From NCBI GenBank assembly GCA_045612365.1, contig JAZKYY010000007.1:1-49911 (forward strand): a DNA stretch of 49,911 bases, written 5' to 3'. Below the pieces are notes generated by a model. The model did no database searches. It was not told the origin of the DNA and saw only the letters and a program-made list of their open reading frames with translations. A program made the position numbers and the translations under genes. The DNA is from RGIG9608 sp045612365 (lineage in GTDB: Bacteria; Bacteroidota; Bacteroidia; Bacteroidales; Paludibacteraceae). Positions within the stretch are counted from its first letter, which is position 1. Each line of letters opens with the position of its first letter. Below are positions 41,466-49,911 of this stretch, one piece after another.

Positions 41466-42460
41466 GCCAACAAAATAGAAAAACTAATCCCTACAAAATA
41501 AACACTCCAAAGTGGGATTTGTAATACTGTTACCACCTTTATTCCCAAAACAATTGCAATGGGATGGAATAAAAATATTTCAAATGATATTTTTCCTAAA
41601 AAATTAAAAACAGTGTTTTCAAGCCCAAGATTCAAATTATCTCGTTTGGCAAAATTATAAATAATAATACCAAAAAGAAGAGCCAAAACCTCATACAATA
41701 CAAATGGAATGCTTATTCCTAAAAAGAGAAGAAACAAAATAGCTACTATTGAACAAACAAATAAAACATTGTTGCACAAATGAGTTAGATTTTTTTCTTT
41801 CCTCAAAACAAGTGCAAACAAACCTCCTATTACAACACAATCTATACTAAATTGATGTATAAACTGGTCAATAAAAACCGGAAGAAATGCGTGAAAACAC
41901 TTCAGCAAAATTCTAACAACAAAATAAACAAAAAGTATCACAAGAAACACTTGCTTTATTCTAAAACGCTTAAGAAGGAGAATAATAATAAGGTATGCCT
42001 GTTCTAAAACACCTAGAAACCAAGTGTGAGCAAGAAATGGAACTGCTAAAAATGCGGACAAAGCCACGTTTGGCATAAACGTAACGTACAAAGCTACTAA
42101 CGACGGATTTTTCAGATTTGAATAATCAAAATTTGGAACCTGAAAAAGTGAAATCTTTGGAAAAATAAATAACGCAAGTAAAACTAAAACAAAATACATA
42201 GGATAAAACTTACGAAATCGATGAAACAAAAATTCCCTTGATTTTTGTTTTTTTTCTAAAAATTTATGAACAAAAAGAAATCCACTTAGCACAAAGAAAC
42301 AAACCACACCAACGTGTTTCAGCATTTCAACAACATCACTTCCCCAAGCATTGGGCAAACCATAAGTACACTTTATTTGTTCTACGTGATGAATCAAAAT
42401 GCACAAAGAGGCCAAAAATCTTAATCCATTGATATTTTTGATATAGGCCTTTGCTTCCAT
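41423..42460 (-). CDS. Acyltransferase family 3 membrane protein
   Basis: 345 aa with about ten membrane helices. It has the start INGLRFLASLCILIHHVEQI (the conserved His), FFVLSGFLFVHKFLEK, FLFHRFRKFYPMYFVLVLL, and later FLAHTWFLGVLEQAYLIIIL and FEIFLFHPIAIVLG. This family O-acylates sugars of surface polysaccharide, lipopolysaccharide or peptidoglycan. The target is not identifiable. It overlaps the next gene by 43 nt. Confidence 0.88.
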   Translation of the reverse strand: MEAKAYIKNINGLRFLASLCILIHHVEQIKCTYGLPNAWGSDVVEMLKHVGVVCFFVLSGFLFVHKFLEKKQKSREFLFHRFRKFYPMYFVLVLLALFIFPKISLFQVPNFDYSNLKNPSLVALYVTFMPNVALSAFLAVPFLAHTWFLGVLEQAYLIIILLLKRFRIKQVFLVILFVYFVVRILLKCFHAFLPVFIDQFIHQFSIDCVVIGGLFALVLRKEKNLTHLCNNVLFVCSIVAILFLLFLGISIPFVLYEVLALLFGIIIYNFAKRDNLNLGLENTVFNFLGKISFEIFLFHPIAIVLGIKVVTVLQIPLWSVYFVGISFSILLAWIMNRLCGFLYSE

Positions 42461-42490
42461 TGACTAAAAAAGAAAGTGTTTAACGAAACG

Positions 42491-43042
42491 TCAAACGCTT
42501 TTTGTTTTGTATGAACACTTTACCTTACCTTTAAGGATTGCTGTCAGTTTTGACTTAATCAACTGACGACGAATAGGCGTTATTCTATCAATAAAAACAT
42601 GACCGTCCAAATGATCAAATTCGTGTTGCATTACACGTGCCAAATAACCTTCAACCCATTCATCATGTTTTTGCAGATTCTCGTCGAAATATGTAACATG
42701 AATTCGGTTTCTTCTCTTAACAGATTCGCTGATTCCCGGCAAACTCAAACAACCCTCTTCCTGAGAAAGTTCTTCACCATCGGTTTCCAAAATATGAGGA
42801 TTAATAAACGCATGTTTATAACCTTTATACTCAGGCATATCATCAGATAATGGAGACAAATCTATTACTGCTAAACGTATAGAAAGACCTATTTGGGGTG
42901 CTGCCAAACCAATACCTTCTGATTTTGCCATTGTCTCATACATATCTGCAATAAGTTTTTGCAAATCAGGATAATCCAAAGAAATGTCTTCTGCTTCTTT
43001 TCTTAAAACCGGATTTCCATATAGAAAAATAGGATAAACCAT
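42491..43042 (-). CDS. def: Peptide deformylase
   Basis: 183 aa. The three deformylase motifs are intact: GIGLAAPQIG, EEGCLSLPG (metal Cys) and MQHEFDHLDG (two metal His and the catalytic Glu). It removes the formyl group from new proteins. 18 nt after the stop of pheT, so both share an operon. Confidence 0.97.
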   Translation of the reverse strand: MVYPIFLYGNPVLRKEAEDISLDYPDLQKLIADMYETMAKSEGIGLAAPQIGLSIRLAVIDLSPLSDDMPEYKGYKHAFINPHILETDGEELSQEEGCLSLPGISESVKRRNRIHVTYFDENLQKHDEWVEGYLARVMQHEFDHLDGHVFIDRITPIRRQLIKSKLTAILKGKVKCSYKTKSV

Positions 43043-43060
43043 ACTCTTATATTCTTTTTT

Positions 43061-45520
43061 CTAGCGTAAAACTACACCAAGTTTATCAGTCAAATTCTTA
43101 ATTAACTTTTGAACAATCGCATCGATTTGGCTATCTTTTAGCGTACGTTCCGCATCCTGAAGGATGAATGAAACTGCATATGATTTTTTTCCAGCAGGCA
43201 AATTTTTTCCTTCATACACATCAAATAGATTCACATCCTTAAGAAGTTTTCTTTCCGTTTCGTACGCAATATTCTCTATATCTTGGAATGTTACACTCCT
43301 ATCAATCAACAACGCCAAATCACGCTTAACTTCAGGAAATTTTGGAATATCTTGGTATGTAATATCTTGCAAACTCAATTCATTCAAAAGATTTGTCCAA
43401 TTAACATCAGCAAAGAATACATCACCATCAATATCAAACTGTTTCAATACTTTAGATTCCAATTTTCCTAAAATAACCAACACAACGCCTTTCTTATTGA
43501 TAAATTTCAAAGCATCGGCGAAAACAGAATCCGAGTGTGATTCTATAACATAACTTGTTTTTTTCACACCCAAGCGAGTAAACACATTCATCACATGCGC
43601 TTTCAACTCAAAGAACGTTGTCTTCTCTTCCTTTGCTACCCAACTTTGTTCTGCCTTATTTCCAGTCAATAAAAGAGCCAAATGAAAATCTTCATTATAA
43701 CGACTCAACGCTTCTTGACCATTTGCTTCTGCATTGAAATAATAACAATTTCCAAATTCGTAAAATTTCAAATTGCCATTTTTTCTGTTTTTATTATAAA
43801 CAATACTTTCTAAACCGCCAAAAAGCAAAGTCTGACGCATCACACTCAAATCAACTCCAAGAGGATTCATTATTTTGACACAATTAGCTTCTGGATAGAC
43901 TTCCGAATTTGAATAATAAGACAATTTAGTAAGTGAATTGTTCATTATCTCACGAAAACCATTTGCAGTAAGTTGCTCAGAAATAAGGTTTTGAAGTTTC
44001 CAACTATCCTTCTTAGAAGAATAACTAATGCTTGACTTTACTGAAGTTCCCATTGGTACACGATTGTATCCATAGATTCTCAACAAATCTTCTATCACGT
44101 CAACATCCCTTTGCACATCAACACGATAAGTTGGCACATCAACTACCAATCCATTCTCATCTTCAGAGATTATCTGCATTTCAAGTCCACGAAGAATAGT
44201 TTTCACCTCTTCTTTCTCCAACTCCATTCCTATTAGAGCATTTATCTTCTGATAGGTTAATTCAACACGAGCAGGTTTTATTTTGTTTGGATAAATATCA
44301 ATTACATCACACGATATGCATCCTCCTGCAATTTCTTGAATAAGCAGAGCTGCATATTTCAAAACATCAACTGTACAACTTGGATCGCATCCTCTCTCAT
44401 AACGGAACGAAGCATCAGTATTCAATCCGTGCGCTCTAGCTGTTTTACGGACAGAAACTGGATTAAAATAAGCACTTTCGAGAAAAACATTCTTTGTCGA
44501 TTCTGTAATTCCCGACTCTTTTCCGCCAAAAACTCCCGCAATACACATACCTTCTTCTGCATTGCAAATCATTAAGTCTTCAGCTCTCAAAGTTCTTTCT
44601 TCGCCATCAAGAGTTACAAATTTTGTTCCTGCCGCAAGATTTTTTACAATCACTTTATTGCCTTTCAATTTGTCAGCATCAAAAGCATGAAGAGGTTGTC
44701 CTAAAGCATGCAAAATGTAATTGGTAGCATCTACAATATTATTTATAGGTCTAATGCCTATTGCCAAAAGATTATTTTTCAACCACGAAGGAGATTCTTT
44801 CACCGCTACTCCACTAATGGTTAAAGCAGAATAACGAGGGCAAGCCACACTATTTTCTACAGCAACCTCTACTTTCAAATTATTGTTATCTACGTTAAAA
44901 GCAGAAATATCCGGTTTAGAAAGAATAACTTTACTATCACGAGAAGCAAAATAAGCCGCCATATCGCGAGCAACTCCAAAATGAGAAGTAGCATCCGAAC
45001 GATTAGGCGTAATATCTACTTCAAAAACCACATCACTTTCTACGTTGTAATAATCAGCCGCAAGCGTTCCTACCTTTACCTCAGAAGGCAAAATAATTAT
45101 TCCATTATGATCAGTACCTACGCCTATTTCGTCTTCTGCGCAAAGCATACCAAATGATTCTACTCCACGAATTTTTGATCGCTTTATGACAAATTCACCA
45201 CCCTCCGAAGGATAAAGCTTTGCACCAATAGTTGCCACTATGACTTTCTGACCCTCTGCTACATTTGGAGCACCACAAACAATTTGCAAAGGTTCTTCAG
45301 CACCCACAGAGACTTCTGTTACATGCAAATGATCAGAATTTTCATGGTTTCTGCAAGTCAAAACTTCTCCAACAACCAAACCTTGAAGTCCGCCTTTTAC
45401 AGACTGAATGTTTTCAAACTTACCTACTTCCAATCCAATAGAAGTTAAAATTGCAGAAAGTTCCTCTGCAGAAACATCTATATTTATGTATTTTTTCAAC
45501 CAATTATACGAAATATTCAT
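43061..45520 (-). CDS. pheT: Phenylalanine-tRNA ligase beta subunit
   Basis: 819 aa, full length. Domains in order: B1 core start (MNISYNWLKKYINIDVSAEE), an OB-fold tRNA-binding domain (~40-150, LVVGEVLTCRNHENSDHLHV), the B3/B4 editing region (IVDATNYILHALGQPLHAFD), B5 (DVIEDLLRIYGYNRVP), a catalytic-like domain and the C-terminal FDX-ACB domain (YQDIPKFPEVKRDLALLIDR). With PheS it charges tRNA-Phe. pheS lies on the same strand but ~35 kb away. First gene of the leftward operon, with a -7 box 30 nt upstream. Confidence 0.97.
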   Translation of the reverse strand: MNISYNWLKKYINIDVSAEELSAILTSIGLEVGKFENIQSVKGGLQGLVVGEVLTCRNHENSDHLHVTEVSVGAEEPLQIVCGAPNVAEGQKVIVATIGAKLYPSEGGEFVIKRSKIRGVESFGMLCAEDEIGVGTDHNGIIILPSEVKVGTLAADYYNVESDVVFEVDITPNRSDATSHFGVARDMAAYFASRDSKVILSKPDISAFNVDNNNLKVEVAVENSVACPRYSALTISGVAVKESPSWLKNNLLAIGIRPINNIVDATNYILHALGQPLHAFDADKLKGNKVIVKNLAAGTKFVTLDGEERTLRAEDLMICNAEEGMCIAGVFGGKESGITESTKNVFLESAYFNPVSVRKTARAHGLNTDASFRYERGCDPSCTVDVLKYAALLIQEIAGGCISCDVIDIYPNKIKPARVELTYQKINALIGMELEKEEVKTILRGLEMQIISEDENGLVVDVPTYRVDVQRDVDVIEDLLRIYGYNRVPMGTSVKSSISYSSKKDSWKLQNLISEQLTANGFREIMNNSLTKLSYYSNSEVYPEANCVKIMNPLGVDLSVMRQTLLFGGLESIVYNKNRKNGNLKFYEFGNCYYFNAEANGQEALSRYNEDFHLALLLTGNKAEQSWVAKEEKTTFFELKAHVMNVFTRLGVKKTSYVIESHSDSVFADALKFINKKGVVLVILGKLESKVLKQFDIDGDVFFADVNWTNLLNELSLQDITYQDIPKFPEVKRDLALLIDRSVTFQDIENIAYETERKLLKDVNLFDVYEGKNLPAGKKSYAVSFILQDAERTLKDSQIDAIVQKLIKNLTDKLGVVLR

Positions 45521-45550
45521 CTCTAAAAACTCCTTTTATTTTTAATCAAG

Positions 45551-45558
45551 CAAAGTTA
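45551..45558 (-). promoter_or_regulatory. -7 box TAACTTTG for the pheT operon
   Basis: Minus-strand TAACTTTG, 30 nt upstream of the pheT start, between it and the argD terminator. Confidence 0.55.
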
Positions 45559-45589
45559 CAAATTAGTAGTGAGTTCAAGAAATTTGAAA

Positions 45590-45623
45590 TAAAAAAAGGA
45601 AGAAACCTTTTCCATTTCTTCCT
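45590..45623 (-). terminator. Terminator after the argD-like gene
   Basis: AGGAAGAAA (45597-45605) pairs with TTTCTTCCT (45615-45623), a 9-bp perfect stem. On the minus strand a run of seven T follows the stem. T-rich sequence on the other side could make it bidirectional. Confidence 0.85.
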
Positions 45624-45652
45624 CTTTTTTACATCTTTATTGCAAAGTAATT

Positions 45653-46774
45653 TTAGAGACATTTTCTAAATCGAGCAAGAAATTCATCTGCATCCTGCAT
45701 CGTCAAACAAAGAGGAGGTAAAATACGAATTACATTCGCTCCGCTCACTCCTGTAAAAACGTGTTGTTCAAACAATAGCTTACGTCTAATATCCTTTATA
45801 GGTTCTTCAAACTCAAGACCAATCATTAATCCAAGTCCACGTACTTCTTTTATTTGAGGCATTTTTTTAAGTTCCTGACGCAAATACTCTCCAACTTTTG
45901 CAGCATTTTCTACCAAATTTTCACTTTCCATTACCTCAAGCACAGCCATAGCTGCTGCGCATGCCAAATGATTGCCTCCAAAGGTTGTTCCAAGCATTCC
46001 ATACACTGCTTTGAACATTGGAGATATAAGCACACCACCAATAGGAAAACCATTCCCCATTCCTTTGGCTACAGTAATAATATCAGGACGAATTCCTGCA
46101 TACTGATGAGCAAAGAACTTTCCGCTCCTACCATAACCCGACTGAATTTCATCAAGAATAAGCACTGTTTCAGTTTCTGTACAAAGTTCTCGAAGTTGTT
46201 GCAAGAAATTCTTTTCTGGAATACGTACACCACCAACGCCCTGAATTCCTTCTATAATTACAGCACAAACATCGCGTTTTTCCACAACACTGCGTACTGC
46301 ATCTATATCATTCAAAGGCAAATACTCCACATCCAAATCGCTATTAAGAGGAGCAATTATTGTAGGATTATCAGTTACTCGAACAGCAGCTGAAGTACGG
46401 CCATGAAAAGCCTTTTGGAACGAAACTACTTTTTTTCTACCCGTATGAAACGAAGCAAGTTTTAGAGCATTCTCATTTGCTTCGGCTCCCGAGTTTATTA
46501 AGAACAAAGAATAGTCCTCATATCCAGATACCTTTCCTAACTTCTCAGCCAATGCTACTTGTAAATTGTTTACCACCGAGTTGGAATAAAAGTTCAGTTC
46601 TTTAAGTTGAGAAGTGATCTTTTCCACATAATGTGGATGCGAATGACCAATAGAAATCACCGCATGACCACCATAAAGATCAAGATATTCCACTCCTTTA
46701 TCATCGTAAGTTCTACACACCGAACCCTTTACAATGTTAATATCAAACAAAGGATATACATCAAAAAGTTTCAT
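45653..46774 (-). CDS. argD: Acetylornithine-type aminotransferase
   Basis: 373 aa, a class III PLP enzyme. Segments: YLDLYGGHAVISIGHSHPHY, NSGAEANENALKLASFHTGR (phosphate-binding), KAFHGRTSAAVRVTDNP, ILDEIQSGYGRSGKFFAHQY (cofactor Asp) and the PLP Lys in ITVAKGMGNGFPIGG. Fits the arginine-pathway ArgD; in Bacteroidales the substrate can be N-succinyl- rather than N-acetyl-ornithine. No other arg gene is next to it, so the exact step is a best guess. It has its own promoter and terminator. Confidence 0.85.
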   Translation of the reverse strand: MKLFDVYPLFDINIVKGSVCRTYDDKGVEYLDLYGGHAVISIGHSHPHYVEKITSQLKELNFYSNSVVNNLQVALAEKLGKVSGYEDYSLFLINSGAEANENALKLASFHTGRKKVVSFQKAFHGRTSAAVRVTDNPTIIAPLNSDLDVEYLPLNDIDAVRSVVEKRDVCAVIIEGIQGVGGVRIPEKNFLQQLRELCTETETVLILDEIQSGYGRSGKFFAHQYAGIRPDIITVAKGMGNGFPIGGVLISPMFKAVYGMLGTTFGGNHLACAAAMAVLEVMESENLVENAAKVGEYLRQELKKMPQIKEVRGLGLMIGLEFEEPIKDIRRKLLFEQHVFTGVSGANVIRILPPLCLTMQDADEFLARFRKCL

Positions 46775-46809
46775 TTTTTTTCCTTTTTTTATAAAAACAA
46801 ACTATCTGC

Positions 46810-46817
46810 AAAGTTAA
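46810..46817 (-). promoter_or_regulatory. -7 box TAACTTTG for the argD-like gene
   Basis: Minus-strand TAACTTTG, 35 nt upstream of the argD-like ATG. Confidence 0.55.
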
Positions 46818-46890
46818 TTAATAAGTTAGGAGTTTTCTCTTTTTCAGAAACAAAAATTTCTACTACTTATTTTCCATACCAACTTATAAC

Positions 46891-46925
46891 AAAAAGGAAG
46901 CGAACTCCATTTTGGAATTCGCTTC
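46891..46925 (-). terminator. Terminator after the T9SS-exported protein gene
   Basis: GAAGCGAA (46897-46904) pairs with TTCGCTTC (46918-46925), extended by TCCA/TGGA past one mismatch; on the minus strand a T-run follows. 25 nt past the stop codon. Confidence 0.85.
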
Positions 46926-46950
46926 TTTTCTTCATAAAGTTCTAGATATA

Positions 46951-49911
46951 TTATTTCTTTTCTAATTTGAAAGATTTAATATACTTACCATCCTTCTTCA
47001 AACGAACAATGTATATTCCTGCTTCGCCAGAAAGATTAAGACTTACAGTTTCATATTTTTCAACACCAAATAGTTTTGATTGAACCTTCCGACCAGCTAG
47101 ATTGAACACTTCCATTTCATATTCACCTTTTTCTATAAAGCGGATATAAAGCGATTCTGCGAATGGATTTGGATAAACACTCAAATCTTCAATCACTTCT
47201 CCTGCCTCGTCGATTTTCACTGCAGCATCAATCATTTCTACTTCTCTAGAGTCAGAACCCCAAGAATTTGCCAACGTAAGTTTTGCTTTATATGGAGCAT
47301 CTGCCATTGATGGCCAAGAAACAGTAGTGCTTCCTGATTCTCCATCACCTATAGCTGTTCCTTGATTTGCAGTTCCTGTGAACGACCAAGAAGGAGTTGT
47401 AATCACTTCATAACGACCAGCTAAGAATGGAGTTCCTGCTCCATAAGATGGAACCACACGGTTCGATTCTACCATTGGGTTCGATCCAACAATACCGTCT
47501 CCTTCTCCTTGTACTGCACGCCAAGTATTTCCAACTACAGCATAAACTGTCTCGTTCAATGAACCACGGCTGATGAGTCTATTATCACTTGTTGCATCCA
47601 ACTCAAAATCCCAATAACAAATCAACTCACTAGGAACTTGTCCAGCATTGTAGTGAACCATTGTCTCATTAATAGTAGATTCTGTGAATTGTTTTTTCCA
47701 AATTTGGAATTCATCAATCAAACCATCAAATCCTGAACGAGAGAATGCCGTTCCACCCATAAAGATGAAGTGAGAAGCTGTAAGCGAAGCAACAGTACCT
47801 TTACCTTGCACAGCATCACTTACCTTACGTCCGTTGATATAAAGTTCAACATCTTTATTGCTTGTTGAGTTTCCAATTACAGAAATAGCAACGTGAGTCC
47901 AGTTTGCTGTTGGAATTACAAAGTTACTTGTCATTGTAGTATAGTTACCTCCTGCTGTTTGACCAGATTTCAAGATATTTACCCAATAGTCATTACCACC
48001 ATTGTGGATACCACTCCACATATAACCCCAATCGGATGTTGGCCAACTATCAGTTGGTTTACGGATGTTCAACATCTGAGTACCTTGGTCTCCGAAACCA
48101 GAGTTTCCTCCTGCATCACCTGCGTCAATAAATTGTAGTGGGTTAAACCAGAATGAAATAGTAATAGGAGTTGTTACACCTAAACCTGCTGCATTAAAGA
48201 ATTGGCTATTTTCCACACAGAATGGTTTTTCTTGCAAACGCAATGCGCGCGATGTTGTACCATCTGCAGGACGACCTGTATAAGTCAATGTAACTACCTC
48301 ATCAGCAGTAATTTCGTTACCTTTTGCTTCTTTATCAGTTGTAAGCGTATAAATTTGAGGCATAGCTCCTACTGATTCATCAGAAATTTGAATCATACCA
48401 CGACGTACTTCTGTAGTAGAGTTTCCTGCTTTTGTATATACCACTTCAACATCATAAACTCCGATGTTTGACAAAGTAGCTGTAAACGAAGCGCAATTAT
48501 TGAAAGTTGCTACAGTAGTTTGTGTTTTAGCATCTTTAATTCGCCAAGTAGTTGCAGGCCCATGACTTGGGTCGTCAAATGAAATAGTAAACTCTTCACC
48601 TGCTTTAATCACTGGTTTATCAATAGAATAACCTTCCAAAATTGTAACTGTAGAAGCATCTTTGTAGCTAGTCCAAGCTATATCAGATTTTGTTACACCA
48701 TCAGGAGCAACAGAACATACACCAATACGTACATTTCTAGTAGCATCCAAATCAAATGGAACATCTACTGCATAACCTGCCCAAGAAGTTGTAGCAGTAA
48801 TCAACTGAGGATCTTTTCCTTCTTGTTGTGCCCAAATTTCAAAATACCAAGTGTCAACTTCGTCGTTGTAAGTTGGAATATAATCGCCTGAAGCTCCACT
48901 TCCCGAACCTGAACCGCTTCCAGAACCCGAACCTGCAGTTACATGTAATTCAAAGTCTGCTACACAACCACTATTCTGAGCAACAGTATTGCTATCTCCT
49001 CCATATTGGCTACAACCATCAGTATGCAACCATCCCATAATAAATCGCAACGTGTATGTTCCTGTTTCTTGAGTTGAAGGTATTGAGAAATTATACGTTG
49101 TTTGAATTGTATTAGATCCTGTTGCTTGTTTAGACACTATCTCACTCTCTGTGAAAGAACCATCATTATTCCAATCAACAAACACAGTTCCCGTCATCCA
49201 ATATCCACCAACAGTAACATTCATTGTTGCTGTTTCTCCAGGATTAACAGTTATTGATTCAGAACGTTTATCAAAATAAACTGATTCATTACCTCCTGAC
49301 TGCAATGTAGAACTTGTAAAAGTATTTCCATTAGTAGTAGATACTCTTATTTGATTAGTATAACGTTCAGTACTATTTTTTGTTCCAAAGTTAGTCAAAC
49401 ACAAAGAGTTTGCACGTACAGCAGTTTCTTCTTCTGGTTCGGGTTCGGGTTCGGGTTCGGGATCTGGAGTAGAACCACCTGCACCTGCATCAGCTACAGG
49501 GCAATCCCAGATTAGTCTAAAGTCAACACCTTTGTATGTTGTTTTCAACACTTCTGATTCTGTAATTGTTGGTTTTACAGGAGAGAATGTTTCACCAGCT
49601 TTTTTCACTGACATTTCACCAATCAACATTTTGAAGTCTGCAGATGGATTCACAAATCTCAAACCAAGAACAGCCAATGTACTACCATTGAATGCAGTCC
49701 ATGTGCTAGTTGGAACTGAGAAGTATTGCCATTCTTCAGATGCAGTAACCGCACCAACAGGACGAGAAACAGCTGTACCTTCTGAACCTTCTTTTGAACC
49801 TACAAGTTGAACTGTAGCTTTTCCGCTCAACACTTTGTAACGAATAGTGAATTCGTAACCAGTAGCAAGAGGAAATTGTGTTTTGAACAAGTGCAAGTAA
49901 ACAGAAGTGTT
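46951..49911 (-). CDS. Large T9SS-exported multidomain protein, 5' end outside window
   Basis: At least 986 aa; the frame is open at the right edge. From the edge inward: a beta-sandwich (YEFTIRYKVLSGKATVQLVG; LAVLGLRFVNPSADFKMLIG) that resembles the domain after the catalytic core of GH85 endo-beta-N-acetylglucosaminidases (uncertain); a PEPEPEP linker; a GEVED domain (MTGTVFVDWNNDGSFTESEI); a GSGSGS linker; Fn3/PKD-like domains; a LamG-like concanavalin fold (PITISFWFNPLQFIDAG; FDGLIDEFQIWKKQFTES); and a final type A T9SS sorting domain (LSVYPNPFAESLYIRFIEKG; AGIYIVRLKKDGKYIKSFKL). It is therefore secreted or surface-attached. The catalytic domain, if any, lies beyond the window. Confidence 0.9.
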   Translation of the reverse strand, partial: NTSVYLHLFKTQFPLATGYEFTIRYKVLSGKATVQLVGSKEGSEGTAVSRPVGAVTASEEWQYFSVPTSTWTAFNGSTLAVLGLRFVNPSADFKMLIGEMSVKKAGETFSPVKPTITESEVLKTTYKGVDFRLIWDCPVADAGAGGSTPDPEPEPEPEPEEETAVRANSLCLTNFGTKNSTERYTNQIRVSTTNGNTFTSSTLQSGGNESVYFDKRSESITVNPGETATMNVTVGGYWMTGTVFVDWNNDGSFTESEIVSKQATGSNTIQTTYNFSIPSTQETGTYTLRFIMGWLHTDGCSQYGGDSNTVAQNSGCVADFELHVTAGSGSGSGSGSGSGASGDYIPTYNDEVDTWYFEIWAQQEGKDPQLITATTSWAGYAVDVPFDLDATRNVRIGVCSVAPDGVTKSDIAWTSYKDASTVTILEGYSIDKPVIKAGEEFTISFDDPSHGPATTWRIKDAKTQTTVATFNNCASFTATLSNIGVYDVEVVYTKAGNSTTEVRRGMIQISDESVGAMPQIYTLTTDKEAKGNEITADEVVTLTYTGRPADGTTSRALRLQEKPFCVENSQFFNAAGLGVTTPITISFWFNPLQFIDAGDAGGNSGFGDQGTQMLNIRKPTDSWPTSDWGYMWSGIHNGGNDYWVNILKSGQTAGGNYTTMTSNFVIPTANWTHVAISVIGNSTSNKDVELYINGRKVSDAVQGKGTVASLTASHFIFMGGTAFSRSGFDGLIDEFQIWKKQFTESTINETMVHYNAGQVPSELICYWDFELDATSDNRLISRGSLNETVYAVVGNTWRAVQGEGDGIVGSNPMVESNRVVPSYGAGTPFLAGRYEVITTPSWSFTGTANQGTAIGDGESGSTTVSWPSMADAPYKAKLTLANSWGSDSREVEMIDAAVKIDEAGEVIEDLSVYPNPFAESLYIRFIEKGEYEMEVFNLAGRKVQSKLFGVEKYETVSLNLSGEAGIYIVRLKKDGKYIKSFKLEKK
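49438..49461. repeat. TTCGGG hexanucleotide repeat, 4 copies
   Basis: Four perfect copies code for a Pro-Glu linker in the T9SS-exported protein. Copy changes would keep the reading frame and only alter linker length. Confidence 0.9.

Overview
This window looks like a piece of a low-GC Bacteroidota chromosome, most likely from the order Bacteroidales. The support is: sigma-ABfr-type -7 boxes (TAnnTTTG) in front of many genes on both strands; a type IX secretion (T9SS) C-terminal sorting domain; GldF; a GSCFA protein; a fused NfnAB; and the lpxB/surE and kdsD/prfA neighbourhoods. The species cannot be named from the sequence alone.

Layout. 1-1261: the left edge carries a leftward operon with a MutS-I-like/Avd-like fusion protein followed by a truncated lipoprotein. 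This is the signature of a diversity-generating retroelement (DGR) whose reverse transcriptase and repeats would lie outside the window. Its presumed leader holds a 41-bp GA/CT microsatellite. 1262-8399: a tightly packed leftward housekeeping operon (pheS, an MsbA-like exporter, gldF, surE, a small membrane protein, lpxB, a small secreted protein, a YhcC-like radical SAM protein). 8486-14817: rightward genes (coiled-coil membrane protein, fused NfnAB, YIP1-like membrane protein, rsfS, ftsH) ending in a terminator that abuts a leftward tRNA-Gln(TTG). 15009-17444: a leftward putative RiPP locus: XRE regulator, two unannotated short peptides (44 and 36 aa, the second with a Cys cluster), a SPASM radical SAM maturase, then a tiny acidic protein and a zinc-ribbon protein. 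17767-19729: a Ser/Thr kinase with one membrane anchor, and a divergent partner. 19819-25419: secA, lgt and an M24 peptidase.

25442-33057 is a horizontally acquired-looking defence island on the + strand: an unknown 239-aa protein; an XRE controller; a Sau3AI/MutH-like restriction enzyme and a cytosine-5 methyltransferase; then a four-gene set made of a TIR protein, a small multi-pass membrane protein, a ThsB-like TIR protein and a DUF4062 protein; and finally a BRO-N/Fic fusion. The TIR/membrane/ThsB/DUF4062 set does not match a Thoeris layout that I know, because no SIR2-SLOG or macro-domain ThsA is present. It is the best candidate for an undescribed system.

33134-49911 returns to chromosomal genes: an SDR and aldehyde dehydrogenase pair; a CatA-like acetyltransferase; a short decayed segment between direct repeats; a BspA-type leucine-rich repeat protein; and a long leftward operon (pheT, def, acyltransferase, small membrane protein, kdsD, GSCFA protein, prfA, FecCD permease). 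Then come an argD-like aminotransferase and, truncated at the right edge, a very large T9SS-exported protein with GEVED and LamG-like domains.

All family assignments come from reading motifs by eye. No database search was run.
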